Positions 44,173 through 56,405 are shown, counted from the stretch's first letter. The stretch: DNA of 64,000 nucleotides from Phialemonium atrogriseum (GCF_030411735.1 NW_026848149.1:129323-193322); one strand, 5' to 3'. Made by a program: numbers and translations. The notes: generated by a model not told the origin, from the letters alone.

Positions 44173-45062
44173 GGCCGGGCCCGGAGCTGGAGCTGGGGTC
44201 CGGAAGGCTGGAACTAGGTGTTGAGGTCGCCATTGATTTGAAGGCATTGAGGGCAGGAAGTTGAGGGTAGGACGTCAAGAGGTGAATTGGATAGACGACG
44301 CAAGGCGTAGAGCTAACCTATATATCTTGACTAAGGATGTGAGTTCAACTCCCGTCCTGACGAAAAGTTATTTGCAAATTACTGGCTTTGCCCAGGACAC
44401 GCAATCTCAAAGAGATGCTACTAGTTTTTGGCTTTTTTTTCTTCTTTTTTCTTTCTCTGTCTCCCCCCTCTTCAGCGGCATTTCGACGTTGGATTGAATT
44501 AGATATTCTGGGCGCAGCTGAGATGGAAACCTGACAGTACGGCCTCATCTTTTGCACAGAGAAGGCCGCTTAGCATCACTGATGCCCTGACCTGGGCAGG
44601 CGAATGTTGGCTACTTGCTTGGAAACGGTTCTTTCTTTTCTTTACCCACGCATGCGGCATGGATTGTCAGTTCATGGGGGTTCATGTCTCGTACGAATAT
44701 AATCGAAGTCCAAAGTGTTCATACGCAACGGCCGTTGCCGTTCAACCTCATTCCATCCAAGGGCATGGTCAGGGTGCTCAAGAAACCATTCTATGCCTAC
44801 GCATCAAGGTGTCTACTAGGGCCATCGGCGAGCCATGGTCGTGCCTGGGCGCCAACCATCGTTGTTTTATGATCTGTATTTGTTCTGCCTTGGCTACGTA
44901 GCCTAACGAAACCAAACGTCGTTCCCATGCCTGGAAAAGGGAAATCCATCATCCCACGTCAGGCCGCGATCTGTCCATAGCAAAAAAGCAAAAAGAGAAA
45001 GGGTTCACGACGTCTCCATGCAGGCAGCCAGAACCGAAGAACCAAACCAAATAACGACCCCC
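44173..45062. other. Intergenic region after the interrupted fragment
   Basis: About 890 bp without a gene. A tRNA-like stretch at 44274-44352 was examined and not accepted. The last part is the 3' side of the next minus-strand gene. Confidence 0.5.
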
Positions 45063-46151
45063 TTAAAAGAGGCTAGACATGCCAGCCCAAGGACGAACCG
45101 CCTTCTTCTGCTTGCAGGCTGCCCCGGTGGGCAAGGGGACGTCGGGGCTCTCGGAGCCGACCTCCCAGCCGCTGCTGGTGGCGTCGCCGCCGCCGCGCAC
45201 GCTGTCGTCGTCGTAATCGTCGTCGGAGTCGGCGTGGCTGTTGTGGGGCACAGCGACTCGGACGACGGAACCCGGCGACGATGGTGGGCTTCTGCTGCTG
45301 CTGTTGTTGTTGTCGTCGTCGTTCTCGTTGGAGGGCCCCACTCCCCCCGAGGCGGACGCCGGGAAGAACAGCCGGTTGCTGCGGCGGCGGCGGAGGGTGC
45401 GGCTGCGGACGCGGGGCAGGAAGCGGACGCGTCGGAGGCCGTGGCCGCCGGGGCCGAGGACCGGGCCGGTGGGCTGCGGGGCCGAGGTGGTGGTGGCCGG
45501 CTGGGCGGGGCGCTGCTGCTGGTGCTCCGTGGATGGGCCTGCGTGGGCGGGGCGGTTGATCCCGTGGTTGGGGATCGCGAAGGAGCTGGGGGACGAGGGC
45601 GGGGAGTCGTTGGGGCCCGGTCCTAGGATGGTCATCTTCTGGGTCTGAGGGAGTCCCAGGTGCAGGGCCTGCGCGGTGAGGCCTAGAGGCATCTGGTAAT
45701 GGGGTGGACAGGGTTAGAACTGGAGATGTCTTGTCTTGCGTCGGCGTCTTTGTTGGGTTGGACTTACGGGACCGTTCCATGAGGCCTCAGACTCGATGCC
45801 CCAGCTATTGTTATCGCTCACATCCCGGTGCATGTTCATGCGAGCGGCGAACGAGGAACGCGATTCTCCCATGACTTTGTCGGTGCTCGAGGCGGAAGCT
45901 CGCGGGATACGAGGAGACTTGTCCTCAAAGCGGATCTCCATACCATGAGATACCGTAGGATATCCAGAGCAATGCAGGCCGATCTCATGGTACCTGCCCC
46001 AGGGGCAGTCAATGTTGGCGTGGAGGGTGTGGCCACGCGGGATGTTAAACTCATCCTCGACCAGCTCGATGAGGGCCCAGTAGGTTTTGGGCTTCGCGAC
46101 CAGGAGGCGCTGGCCCTTGTAGGTGACGACAATGAAGTCTTGTTCTGCCAT
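45063..46151 (-). CDS. Unrecognised protein with an N-terminal beta-grasp-like domain
   Basis: Two exons (46151-45768 and 45692-45063; 75-bp intron with GTAAGT, TTCTAACC branch and TACCAG) encode 337 residues from MAEQDFIVVTYKGQRLLV. The first ~85 residues form a compact domain (KPKTYWALIELVEDEFNIP, GYPTVSHGMEIRFED) with the strand-helix-strand pattern of ubiquitin-like or PB1 folds. The rest is disordered: Ser/Asn/Asp-rich with RRRRK and RRVRFLPRVRSRTLRRRR basic patches, suggesting nuclear location. The reading frame remains open upstream of the ATG for a few codons but without another ATG. A long 5' leader (46152 onward) is purine-rich. Family is unknown to me; the fold is inference. Confidence 0.65.
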
Positions 46152-49100
46152 ATTTTCTCTGTTTATTTTTCTCTTGGTCAAAGGGGTGACTAGGCACGGA
46201 GCATGGTGTCTTTGGCAGATCTTGCGGGGTGTTAGTATGAGCTCCTTTTCGTTATATGATAGGGAATTAAGTGTGGATTACCTCGAGAGCAATAAATAAT
46301 ATTAATACTTCCCGGCGAGCCAGCAAATAGGGTAAGGTTGGGCGTGGAAGGGAATCTAGTAGTGCCCTGCCCGTGGGAGAAAAAAGTGAAGGAGGAGCCT
46401 GAGAGGGACGAAGGAGAAGAGAGATAAATTAGTTGGAGGAAAAGGTCAGTGAGAACGGAAGATTCCCAGAGTTACCTACCGGCAAGCGAGACGCGTCGAG
46501 AACGTGGCTATCTATGGCTGCTGATATCGACGAAGGAAAACAAAATCGAAGTAGGTCTCTTGAGGTGAGAAAGTCGCGTGGAGGTGAAAGGATTAGGATC
46601 CCCGGAGCAACCAGAAGGGAGAAAGTCAGCCGCCGTAGTCTGTAGTTAATCTCTCAACTTTGCTCAGAAAACTGCTACTAGGTTCCCGTTTATCTTCCTG
46701 AGAGAAAGGAATCCTAGAGCTCGTGGAAGTTGTCTGGATGAAGAAGTGGGTGTCAAGTGTTGATTCTTCGGGCGGGCCTCGATCAGCTCGGATATCCTGA
46801 AGAAAACAAACGACCACCTACTATTGGCGAGTACGTACTATTTACCAGTAGACGTTTCCACTCACCTTCATAAAAGGACCTCCCCAGGATCAAAGTGAGC
46901 CCGCTGTTTACGGGAGCAGTATCCCCAGGGGTACCTCGAGAATGAGGCATACACCTCCCCTCCAGACAGCGTATTCGTTTTCTTATCAGTAACTTCCTAT
47001 CAACAGTGCCGTCCCTTGAGAGTGAAGTAGAATATCCTTAAAGCATTTCGTGCTCCTCCCACTCCTTATCTGGCCCAGCAGCTCCATACGATCGATTCCC
47101 GAAACAGAGGGATGCCATTACAGATCGAAGACGACCTCTTACTCATCATCACCACCCACTACGACCATAAAAATGGCGCCGTGTCTAATCCCAGCACGCG
47201 TCATCGTCTACTAGGCGCCCTAAAGAGCCTGGGACGCTGCACGAAGAACGCCATGCTGCTAGCTCCTCGTAAAGAACAGTCACCCCAGTCCTCAGTCCCA
47301 TATACGGCTGGGATGTTACCCAAGCCGAACTTGAGGGCACAGGAACTTGATGAAAAGAAGTAGGTGTTCATGAATCAACTATTGGATGATGAGTTACGCA
47401 ATCCATCTCTCTTCGGTATCCTAGAGGTCTTCTTACCATGACAAGTCGAAAAATACCCGTTGCGGCGAGAAGAGCAGGATTCAGGTGTGCTCTGCTTTCC
47501 CCAGACGATCCTACAACGAGCCCTGATCTTTAACACAACCACTTGCTCTAACACAGGGAAGGAGAGCTGTTCAGACACCCGATTCTGATGACCTATGGCG
47601 GGTATGGGGTCAGCAGCTCTGTATATCTGTCTCCCTGGCAATAGAAGGAGGATATTTTGGAACATCGAGTACGACGGAAGAGAGGCTAACACATCCCACG
47701 TTACTAGTTCTCCCAGTATCGACATGTCAACCGAAACGTCCGAGTAATATCACAGCCGTGTTCGAGAGCATATAAAGCTGAGATACGTTTCGGGAACAAT
47801 CAGAAACGCTCTCGATTGCCGTCTTGGACCCGGCGACATTGGAAATCTCGAATATTGTTCATCGTTTCGGCATATCGTATTTCTCTTAGGAATCGAGTGT
47901 GTTAATAACGTAAGTTAGCACCAAGCGGAGTGTGGGAAGTTCCTGCTGACAGAGTTCATATATTCACTGAAGGCCCCTATTTATGAAGACAACCTCGACT
48001 TGATCTCACATCACAAATTTCCATATCTTTGATCGAGAAACGGAACCTTTCACCTGGGTTAAGTATCAGCAAAAGGCATGACAAAACCGATGCAGAGTTG
48101 GGCTAGCCAAGTTTCCGAAGGCCACGAAATGTCTCCAACGTTGGTTGAGGCTCATCGGTCAAACTATACCAGCCCGGAAGGTTTCTGAGAGTATGGACGG
48201 CCAGTTGGGAGCGCCAGAGCTGAGATACCCTTCTCTATGGCATAAGGAAATGGACATACATATGCACCCACCGGTTTCTCCAGAAGGTTGGGTATTTGTG
48301 TGGAGGAGAGAGGAACCACGACAGTTTCTACACCAGCAATTTGATGCGCCATTGAGCTCCCTCGCCCGCAGATAGTGAGCCCAGACGAGATCCTAACTGG
48401 TGGAGGAAGTTAAAAAAATGGGTTGGGGTTATACGATAAGAGAATAAATCACTCTACATGAAAGGTGCTTCGCTTTGCGCCGCAAATGCCCAGAAAAAAA
48501 AAGGGGGGGGTGGGGGGTTTCAAGGGGGTTCGAACCTGGGGTGGAGCTACACTACAATACATGTCCGAGGACAGAACAACAGGCTCTGATGCAAACCTAA
48601 GAAAGCTTCGCGGATACATGATTTGATGATGGAATGGAAACCTGTCTCCTGCCACCCCTATCTCGCTTTTTTTCTTCCTTTTTTTGTTGGCCCCCTCAAA
48701 ATGGACGATGGTCTTTGGCCTGGGTTCTCCATAACAGTGCTGTGTTGATTTTGGTGGAGTCTCTCAATCCCTGCCCTCAGCCTTCCTGGTGGCTGGCGGG
48801 CATTGGATCAGCAAATCCTAGGCTTAGAATTCCCACTTATCCAAGCACAACGTATGGACTAGGTATGGAATGGATTCTGCCCAATGACTCGGGGCGCACT
48901 GCACTAATGTCGGGGTCAAGTGGCCTGGCTAGAACCGGACATCTCCGATAAGGATTTTCGCCGCGTGGTATGAGCACACTTGATAAGAGAGCAACTCGTA
49001 CCAACATCAACTCATTTCTGCCTCTCTTCACGGCTCTGGCTCCAACAACCAACAACCAGTGTAGACCTGATTATGCGTGTGGAAACTGACCGTTGACGAG

Positions 49101-49464
49101 AACAGCTGCGACAGAGGGTCTGGACGTCTTGCGATCGTGAACTCTTCGCCTAGACAACTCCCCGCCCGACTGAACTCCCATAGTGCGGAAGGAGGACGGT
49201 TGGTCTTTCTACTTGCGTCTCTTCCTGCACTCACTCTCCCCCGCATCTCCCGTTAGCCATCATCATCCAAGCTGGGGTACCTACCTACCTAAGTTTACCC
49301 TGCCTAGCCGTTGCATCTTCCCCTTATGTCTCTGTTGGCCCGATCCGACGATAGCCCCCTTATCAGGCCTGCCCCGCAACACTTCCATTTCCAACGATAA
49401 GCCGACACCTCGGTGGCAGCGCTGCTTGAGAGACGTATTCGTGCTCTTTCAAGCCCCGATTTCC
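46152..49464. other. 3.3-kb sparse region with repeat remnants, upstream of allantoinase
   Basis: No intact gene was recognised. It contains the leader of the beta-grasp-like gene, an LTR-like remnant starting near 46731, a G-rich block at about 48497-48518 and the promoter of the allantoinase gene (TACCTACCTA near 49280). Short open frames at 47112-47363 and 48145-48375 show no motif. Confidence 0.5.
46731..47050 (+). mobile_element. LTR-like repeat remnant, copy 1 (degenerate)
   Basis: It begins TGTCTGGATGAAGAAG and shares a 22-base identical word (46735-46756) with 51475-51496 in the same orientation. Weaker similarity continues downstream (a TCCCC..GG..CTCGAGA block). A GCATATAAAG..GATACG block near 47770 also resembles the second copy. 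The end of the element is uncertain and no internal polyprotein is present. Confidence 0.4.
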
Positions 49465-51165
49465 ATGTCTAAGATGACTCTTTCCTCATCTACCACTGCC
49501 GCACCTCTGGTCGTGTTAGTCTCGACGAGAGCCGTGCTCACTCTCGCCGACGATTCGTTACTTCTCACGCCAGCAACCATCTCACTCTCTCCTGTTACGG
49601 GCAAGATTCTTTCTGCTGTCCCCGAGATCCTCCCGGAGACCCTGTTCCCTCCTGGAACAGCATACATCGACCACAGCCCGAAGGTCCTGCTCCCAGGTTT
49701 GGTCGACGCGCACGTTCATCTCAACGAGCCAGGTCGGACAGAATGGGAGGGCTTCTACACCGGAACCCGGGCGGCTGCCTCGGGCGGAGTCACCACCGTC
49801 GTGGACATGCCTTTAAATGCTATCCCGCCGACAACCACCCTCGCTGGCTTCAAGGAGAAGCTTGCCGCCAGCAAGGGACAATGCTGGGTTGACGTCGGCT
49901 TCTATGGCGGCATCGTCCCGGGCAATGCCGACGAGTTGCTCCCACTTGCGGAAGCCGGGGTTCGTGGTTTCAAGGGGTTTCTCATCGAATCGGGAGTAAG
50001 TCTGCGCCTATCAAGTCCAAACAACCCTGGACGTGGTCAGAGCTGACCAGAGACACAGGTCGAAGAGTTCCCTGCCGTCTCGTCTAAGGATATTGCACTC
50101 GCAATGACAACCCTCAAGGACAGCCCGACCACACTCATGTTTCACGCGGAGATGATTCCGCCCATTACGGATTCCGTGGGCGATGGCGTCCAGGCGTCGG
50201 AACCGCCCCTCGCCCCTCACGGTGAGCTTACCTCGTACAACACCTTCTTGGAATCCCGCCCGCCTGCCTTCGAGACATACGCAGTGGAGGAGATCCTCTC
50301 ACTCGCACACCTCGCCCCGCAGCTCCATCTACACATCGTCCACCTCTCAGCCACGGAATGCATCCCAATCCTCAAGGCCGCCCGCAGCCGTGGCGTCAAC
50401 ATCACAGCCGAGACGTGCTTCCATTACCTCGGCCTGGCGTCCGACGGCATCGAGGACGGCGACACCCGGCACAAGTGCTGCCCCCCGATCCGCAGCCGCG
50501 CCAACCAGGACGGCCTGTGGGCCGAGCTCGCCGCCGAGGACAGCTGCATCCGCACCATCGTGTCGGACCACTCCCCCTGCACGCCCGAGCTGAAGCTCCT
50601 GCCGGATCGCATCCGGCAGGCTCAGAACACCCACCACGCCTTCGGCAGTGGGCCGCTGCCTCGCACGGAATTCTCGGACTCGGGCATCGACGTCACGCTA
50701 CCCACGCAGGACACCACCGTCGTCAACGACGACGATGCAGCCCAGGCATCCGGGCGGGGCGACTTCTTCGCGGCGTGGGGCGGCATCTCGTCGGTCGGTC
50801 TGGGGCTGCCGATCCTCCACACGGCATCTACGGCACGCTCCTCCCCGCTCTCGATCGTCGACACGGTCCGGCTGTGCAGCCAGGCGACGGCGCGGCAGGT
50901 GGGGCTCGCGGGCCGGAAGGGGGGCCTGAGGCCCGGGCTCGACGGCGACGTGTGCGTGTTCGACGACGGCGCGGCCTGGACGCTGCGGGCGGCGGACATG
51001 CGGTGGCGGAACCGCTGCTCGCCGTGGGAGGGGTGCCGGTTCGAGGGCAGGGTCGTCGAGACGTGGCTGCGCGGGAGGAGGGTGTTTGCGCTCGGGGGGG
51101 AGAATGAGGGGTTTGTTGGGGGGGAGCCGGTCGGGGAGGCGATTTTGGAGAGGAGGACGGAGTGA
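49465..51165 (+). CDS. Allantoinase
   Basis: Two exons (49465-49995 and 50059-51165, intron 63 bp) encode 545 residues of the cyclic amidohydrolase superfamily. Metal and catalytic residues are in place: H83 and H85 in DAHVHLNEPG, the carboxylated Lys K170 in RGFKGFLIESG, H206 in LMFHAEM, H272 in HIVHLSATE and D347 in VSDHSPC. The LNEPGRTEWEGF signature separates allantoinases from dihydroorotases. It opens the hydantoin ring of allantoin to allantoate in purine breakdown for nitrogen supply. It is longer than the usual ~460-500 residues because of an insert around ARSSPLS and the Asp-rich loop VVNDDDAAQ. A start at MSKMTLSSS was chosen as the last ATG before the domain. No purine-pathway partner is adjacent. 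Confidence 0.92.
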
Positions 51166-51836
51166 ACGGGGCAACTTCTTTATACCACGAGATCCGAGGT
51201 TACAGTTTTTTATTTTCAGGCGTCCGGGCACTGTTGATGATTCATTTATGGCGTATTGGCTTGGTTTTAGGGGCTGATGCATATGCCGAGCTATGGCTGT
51301 CTCATGACGATGACTGTGGCTTGGGTGTCTTCTATGTTGCAGGACCCCGATGTATATATGGATTTCAGGTACGGATGCATTCTCAGCGGATTGCACAGGT
51401 CTTCTGCGCCACACAACTGGTCATTTATATTGTATGCATACACGCGTACTTTATTTGCTAAGAGGACCCGCTGTTGGATGAAGAAGTGGGTGTCAACGCA
51501 CAAGGAGGAGACGAATATCGTCTGTTTTGCACAAGTTGTGTAGTGAGATGAAGGAAAAGAGGACTAGGAGGACATGATATATTCTTGGACAATGCTCGGT
51601 ACTTGACCTAAAAGCTTCAACTTACCAGATATCTAGGCTGATTTTACGCTCGCAAACAACTGGTCTCCCGGGGACGGTCTCTCGAGACATGAGCAAGAAT
51701 GTATAAAGTCGAAATACGTTGTACCTATCTATATATTCTGCGAAACTACTATATTTAATTCGTAAATCGTATTGACAGCCAAAGAACCATGGCTGGCAAA
51801 GTTCCTTCTCCCATTATACCCCCCCCTCTTTCCTTC
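51166..51836. other. Convergent interval between allantoinase and WSC genes
   Basis: This AT-rich interval is 670 bp between two stop codons. It holds both 3' UTRs and the second LTR-like remnant (51472-51780). Confidence 0.5.
51472..51780 (+). mobile_element. LTR-like repeat remnant, copy 2 (solo LTR candidate)
   Basis: It starts TGTTGGATGAAGAAGTGGG, the TGTTGG opening typical of Copia-type LTRs, and ends near GTATTGACAGCCA. A TATAAAG word lies about two thirds along (near 51703), as in an LTR promoter. A 22-base word is identical to copy 1 at 46735-46756. No terminal target-site duplication was found. It probably extends close to the WSC gene's stop codon. Confidence 0.4.
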
Positions 51837-53298
51837 TCACAGTATAAATGCAGCCGTTGCGAAGACCAGCCCCAGGGCCAAGGCCGTCCTCGCCCATCCC
51901 TCCTCCCGGAACGAGGCACCCGCCGCAAAGACGGGGCCCCCCATAGTCGTTGTTGCTCCACCGTCAGCACCGCCCTCGGGGCTGCCGGCACCGCTGCTCT
52001 CGTCACTACCACCAGTGTCGGTGCCACTCCCACTGTCGGCACCAGTGTCCCCCCACTCAGACCCAGCGCCGGGCTCGGAGCCAGTCTCGGACCCAGCACC
52101 AGCCTCATCCCCAGCCTCACTCCCGGATTCACTCCCAGACTCATCCCCAGCCGCAGCCGCAGCCCCACTAGCACTAGCACCACCACCAGCCCCCCCAAGC
52201 CACACCCCATTCCCGACACTACTAACCGCGCTCGCGCTCGCGACCCCGCCCTCCCCGCCGCCGACAACAACAACAGTGCCGTCCCACGGCCGGAACGCCC
52301 CCGTGGGAGCCGGAGCCGGAGCCGGAGCCGGCGGTGACGGCACGTGGGTGCCGCGGCACGACGTGGTGACGACGGTCATGACCGACACGAGGGTGCGGTA
52401 CGAGCCCGGGCCCGGAGCCGGGCCGGCAGGGCCCATGGCGCCTTCAAGGCAGGCGGGGCAGACTCGCTGGGTGGTTGTTATGGTCACTGTGCTGCTGACT
52501 GCGAGGTCGGGGTCGGCGGCGGCGGGTGCGGAGGTGGTGGGGATGGTGGGGGTGGTGGATGTGGTGGTGGTGTCTGGGTCGGATGAGGAGGTGGGGATGG
52601 GCAAGGGGTCTGAGCTGGGGATGGTTGCCGGATCCGAGGTCGGGATGGATGGGATTGTGGTGGAGACGGCGGCTACCACTTCTGTGGTGGGGTCCAGGAA
52701 CGGGGTCACGTCGAGTGCCGCTGCCGCGGACGTCGTGGGGTCCGCTGCCGCGGTTGAGGAGAGCGAGGGCGAGCTAGTCGATGAAGCTTCTGCTTCAGGG
52801 AGTGAAGTAGTCGCGGGAGGGGCGACGGTGGTGCTAGCTGAGGCGATGCTAGTTGACGAGCCCGCAGCGTCGAGGGGCGACAGATAGAGGTTGAAGAGGG
52901 AGTCTCCCGTGTCCTGGTCCATACCGCCGCAGTACTCGAGGTTGTACGGCGGTTGGCAGTTGTAGTAGCAGTCCGAGTTCCCAACATCTGGGTATGTACT
53001 TATAACCGGCGGTGCGGTTTCCCAACAGGTGCAAAATCTGAAGAGAGGCAGGGTTAGTTCCACCATTGCGAGAGAAAGAGGGCAGATGGATGTACTGTAA
53101 GAATAACGCGATGTATGGGTAGCCATTGCTGTTGCAGTAGTCGGCGCAGAGTTCAGAGGAGTTGGGTTCGAGTGCGTTGCTGTCTGCTGCTGCCGTTACG
53201 TCCAGAGAGGCACAGCCCTGAGGTTGTAGTTGGCCCCTGGCCCCGGCGAGCAGCAGAGCCGCGGCGGCTGAGAGATACGAGATATTTGCTCGTCCCAT
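51837..53298 (-). CDS. WSC-domain, mucin-like GPI-anchored cell-surface protein
   Basis: Two exons (53298-53096 and 53037-51837, 58-bp intron with ACTAACC branch) encode 467 residues. A signal peptide opens the chain (MGRANISYLSAAAALLLAGA). The WSC domain covers about residues 24-105 with its Cys pattern (GCASLD, ELCADYCN, FCTCWE, DCYYNCQ, EYCGG); it is thought to bind wall glucans. A long Ser/Thr/Pro region follows, likely O-mannosylated, with a Cys pair VCPACLEG and a Gly/Ser/Glu low-complexity part. The end (RTALALGLVFATAAFIL) is a hydrophobic tail without cytosolic residues, fitting a GPI anchor rather than a Wsc1-type sensor. It probably sits in the plasma membrane or wall. Start chosen for the signal peptide. 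Confidence 0.85.
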
Positions 53299-54318
53299 AT
53301 CGGCGAAGAGTGTGGTAAAGTTCACTTGTTGGCGAAACTTGTGAACTCGAGCGTTGAGAGAGCTCGGCAAATGTCCAGACGAGGTAAAAATCAAGAGAGG
53401 TGAAGAGACCCCGAAGGAGACGGGCTGTCCTATTTAAACAAGGCCCACGAATACCGAACGCGTGAATTGGCACGCCGCGCCAGCCATTGCGAAGGACTGG
53501 AACCTAAAGACTCTCTCTCACATATGGGCAGACAGGGATCTGCGTTGTCCCCCGCCACCCGCCGCGAGATCCAGGCCTCCATCGGAAGCGCTGAATCTGG
53601 AACATACTGTGGTGGATGATTAGTCGAGTAAGTGCAGATTCCTGCGGCAGGCGGTTGATCGGGGGATGCGCGCTCCTGCGAGGGGGTGGTGGAGGTATTC
53701 GGGAACCGATTGCCGTCTTGCAGCCGCATTGTCGTGGTTAGAACAATTCCTGTGGTTCTGGAACCACCCTGAAGAATGTTGAAGAATATAGATGGCGGGT
53801 CCTAGCTTGCCAAATTCCCAGAGGTGTGAGCGGGTGTCGAATTATTGCGAGCCATGAGGTTGGTGGGTGAGACATCAAGATTCCAGGGGCCCAATAAGTT
53901 CCTAAGCTGCTAGCCACTGCCATTGAAGCGCACCCTGCAAACTTGACTTATCCCCGAAATGGCGCGAAAAACTCCTTTTTCCATTGGTATTTTGCTCCCT
54001 TGAGAGTACAAGTTGGAGCGGCCCTATTGCCGCACAAAGAAGCCGCGAGAGCAGAAGTTCCACATCGTACATGCCTACCAGGCCGAGCCAGATCCAGCCA
54101 ACCCCCTCTCTCCGCGACGGCAATTCCAAACCAGGGAAAAACCAGGGGAAAACGCCCGAAGGGTGGGAAGAAGCAAACGCCCCGAGTGATATCAATGAGA
54201 AACTCACAAAGCCATTCCTGCAAAAAAACAAGAAGACCAAAAAAGCAAATTCGGGGGTGGGAAAATTCCAACGCCGGATACTCCAACCTCGACCCCAACC
54301 AACCCTGATAGGAGACTC
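53299..54318. other. Promoter side of the WSC gene and 3' side of the next gene
   Basis: About 1 kb without a recognised gene. The part near 53299-53450 should be the leader of the WSC gene. No other element was recognised. Confidence 0.45.
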
Positions 54319-55760
54319 TCACTTCCGGTCCTCGAAGTAGAACCGTCCGAGTTTTCCATCGCCCTTGGGGCTCCCGAGGGCCGCGTTCCCGGCCCTAGCC
54401 TCGCCATTGTCGAGTCTCTCCCTAATGATCCGCTCGGCCGCCTCTCGCGAGGTGGAGCCCCGGAACTGTGAGTGGGCCTGCGTCTGCTGCTGATGCGAGT
54501 GCGGCTGCTGTGTCTCCCGGATCGCACTCATGTTCGCCCGCACGGGGACGGGTCCCCTGTTGGTGGTGTCCACGTACGGGTCGTCGTCGGCGGCCCGCGC
54601 AGGCACCGACTCGATACCGGCGCCGTCCGTGGCGACACCGTCGACCATGCGAGCGTCGCGCCGCTCTAGGGCGGCCGACGTGCTGAGCGGGGTCTCGCCG
54701 CTGACGCCTTCTTGGCTTGTAGGTCCACGGACGGTATCGCGTCTAGCGCCCGCTCCCATGGCCTCACTCAGCCCCGAAGCGCTCCTCTCCAGTCCCCAGA
54801 TGCTCATGTGGCCGGGCGAGCTGGCCGGCCCCCCCTGTCCCGGCGGCAGTCGGCGGTGGTAGATGGGGCCAGATACAGTGCTGCCGGCGCCCTCGCCAAA
54901 GCCGACCAGGCTCGCGTTGCCGTCGTCCGACATGCGATCCTCGAATCCGCCAACGCTCCGGTTGGCCATGTCCTCGTCCATGGGGTCGAAATCGCCGCCA
55001 GACCCGCCGCCGCCAAAGTAACCGCTGACGGAATCCGCCTCGGTGCCCCGGAAATTTGTATCGGTCGAGGCCATGTCCTCGTCGCCGTCAGCGTCGCCCA
55101 TGTCGTGGTCGTCGCCGATACCCGTCCCAATTGTAGTCCGGCCGCCCACGCTCTCGGTCGCTGAGGCGGTACCCACGGTGCTCATCTTAGTAACAGCGAA
55201 GGGCTGGCCGGCGGCGTCGAAGTAGGCAGGGGTGAGCCCCGCGGCGGTGATCTGGGCAATGACGTTGGCGGGGAAGCCGCTCGAGGTCGGCGTCGTCTGC
55301 GGGGAGGCGTGGGGGGACCCACCGCCGGGCCCGCCGCCATATGCGCCGTGTGGGGCGGGACCGCGCTGGGTGGAGACAGATGATAAGCCGGTCAGGCGGG
55401 AGATGCGGTCGGCGCGCTCGGCCTCGAGACTATTAGTGGTCGCATTTTGGGGGTGGCCGTCGCGGCGATGGAGGTGGCCGGAAAGCGACTGCCCGCGATG
55501 GCCATCTTTCGTGGCGGTGGTGGATAGGGCCGAGAGGGAGGTGGTAGTGCTCGTCGGGGTGCCACTGAGAGTCGGAGAGGGGATGATTAGTATAGCTGCC
55601 GGAAGTCGGATAGATACAGGTGATGTTTGCGACGTAATATATTTGCAGGCAAACAGTAGTAGCCGCAGACCCGGTGAGGGGCTTGGCGGGGCTGAAGTGG
55701 GAGGACTTACGGCATCTTAGACGGAGTGCCCGGGCTAGACTGTGGCTGAGGCTGCTCCAT
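54319..55760 (-). CDS. Unrecognised low-complexity protein
   Basis: Two exons (55760-55711 and 55564-54319, intron 146 bp with GTAAGT) encode 431 residues. Exon 1 gives MEQPQPQSSPGTPSKM and joins in phase to PGTPTSTTTSLSALS. One segment looks folded: FPANVIAQITAAGLTPAYFD with QPFAVTKM; a second is the C-terminal SREAAERIIRERLDNG and GRFYFEDRK. The rest is rich in Gly, Ser, Asp and Gln, with acidic stretches (DDHDMGDADGDEDM). No signal peptide or membrane segment. I do not recognise the family. The spliced frame is free of stops for more than 1.2 kb, so it is probably a real gene. Confidence 0.65.
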
Positions 55761-56405
55761 TAGGGCGGCATGCGAATGGCCGTGATACTTGTCGGCGCCT
55801 ATTGATGGATCTGTGATGTGGCTATCTGTTGCTGTTGGCGCGCCGAGATTGACCCTGGCGGGGCAGCTATTCAATAGCGACACTGCTGTTTCAGGCAGTT
55901 GGAAGATATGAGGATATCAAAATATGGATAGGCAATAACCTCTGACGAACAACTCTCTTCTCTCTCTCAATCTCCTAACCTCCGCTGCGCGTGGCTTGAC
56001 AATCGGGGGTTGATCTGGTGATGGTGAAAGCGGTGCTCAAAAGTATCGGCGCCTTGGGTCCCCTGAATTATGTGTACCTTTGTACCGAATCCCTGGGCAG
56101 CTATTGGCTGTTTGTCACAGTGTGGAGCGATGACGTAGGTAGCTCCCTAACTGTGCCACTATGGTTTGAGTGACGCGACGCGGTGCAGTGGTGTAGTGGT
56201 GCAAAAGTGGTGCGGGGCATGAAGAGTCCTTACATCGGTGCTTGTGGATTCTCCAGAGGAATGAAAATAATTATTAGAGCTAGGTATCTGTAGTTATCTG
56301 AGTGTATCCCCTTATATATTTCCGTACTCTGCCCAGAGTTCCATACCCTAGCTGTGCTTTTTGCTTTTTACTTTTGCCTGGGCTGGCCTGATTCTGCCCG
56401 TTGTC
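55761..56405. other. Intergenic region upstream of the low-complexity protein gene
   Basis: About 645 bp with no gene seen. It should hold the promoter of the low-complexity protein gene and the 3' UTR of the Dabb gene. Confidence 0.5.

Noticed and set aside
44274..44352. tRNA-like stretch (possible Leu-type, with acceptor and T-arm-like pairing)
   Set aside because: Six of seven acceptor pairs and a TTCAACT loop can be drawn, but there is no sound D arm or anticodon stem, and the T stem has a mismatch. At best it is a degenerate relic.
48527..48545. GGTTCGAACC word resembling a tRNA T-loop or Pol III B box
   Set aside because: No acceptor stem, D arm or A box at the right spacing on either strand; the flank is a G-rich low-complexity run.
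48574..48590. GCATCAGAGCC on the minus strand, like a Copia primer-binding site
   Set aside because: No LTR end directly precedes it and no gag-pol sequence follows, so a chance match is more likely.
51772..52887. 371-codon open frame on the plus strand
   Set aside because: It is antisense to the WSC gene, whose frame has a signal peptide, ordered Cys pattern and a correct splice; the plus frame is low-complexity shadow.
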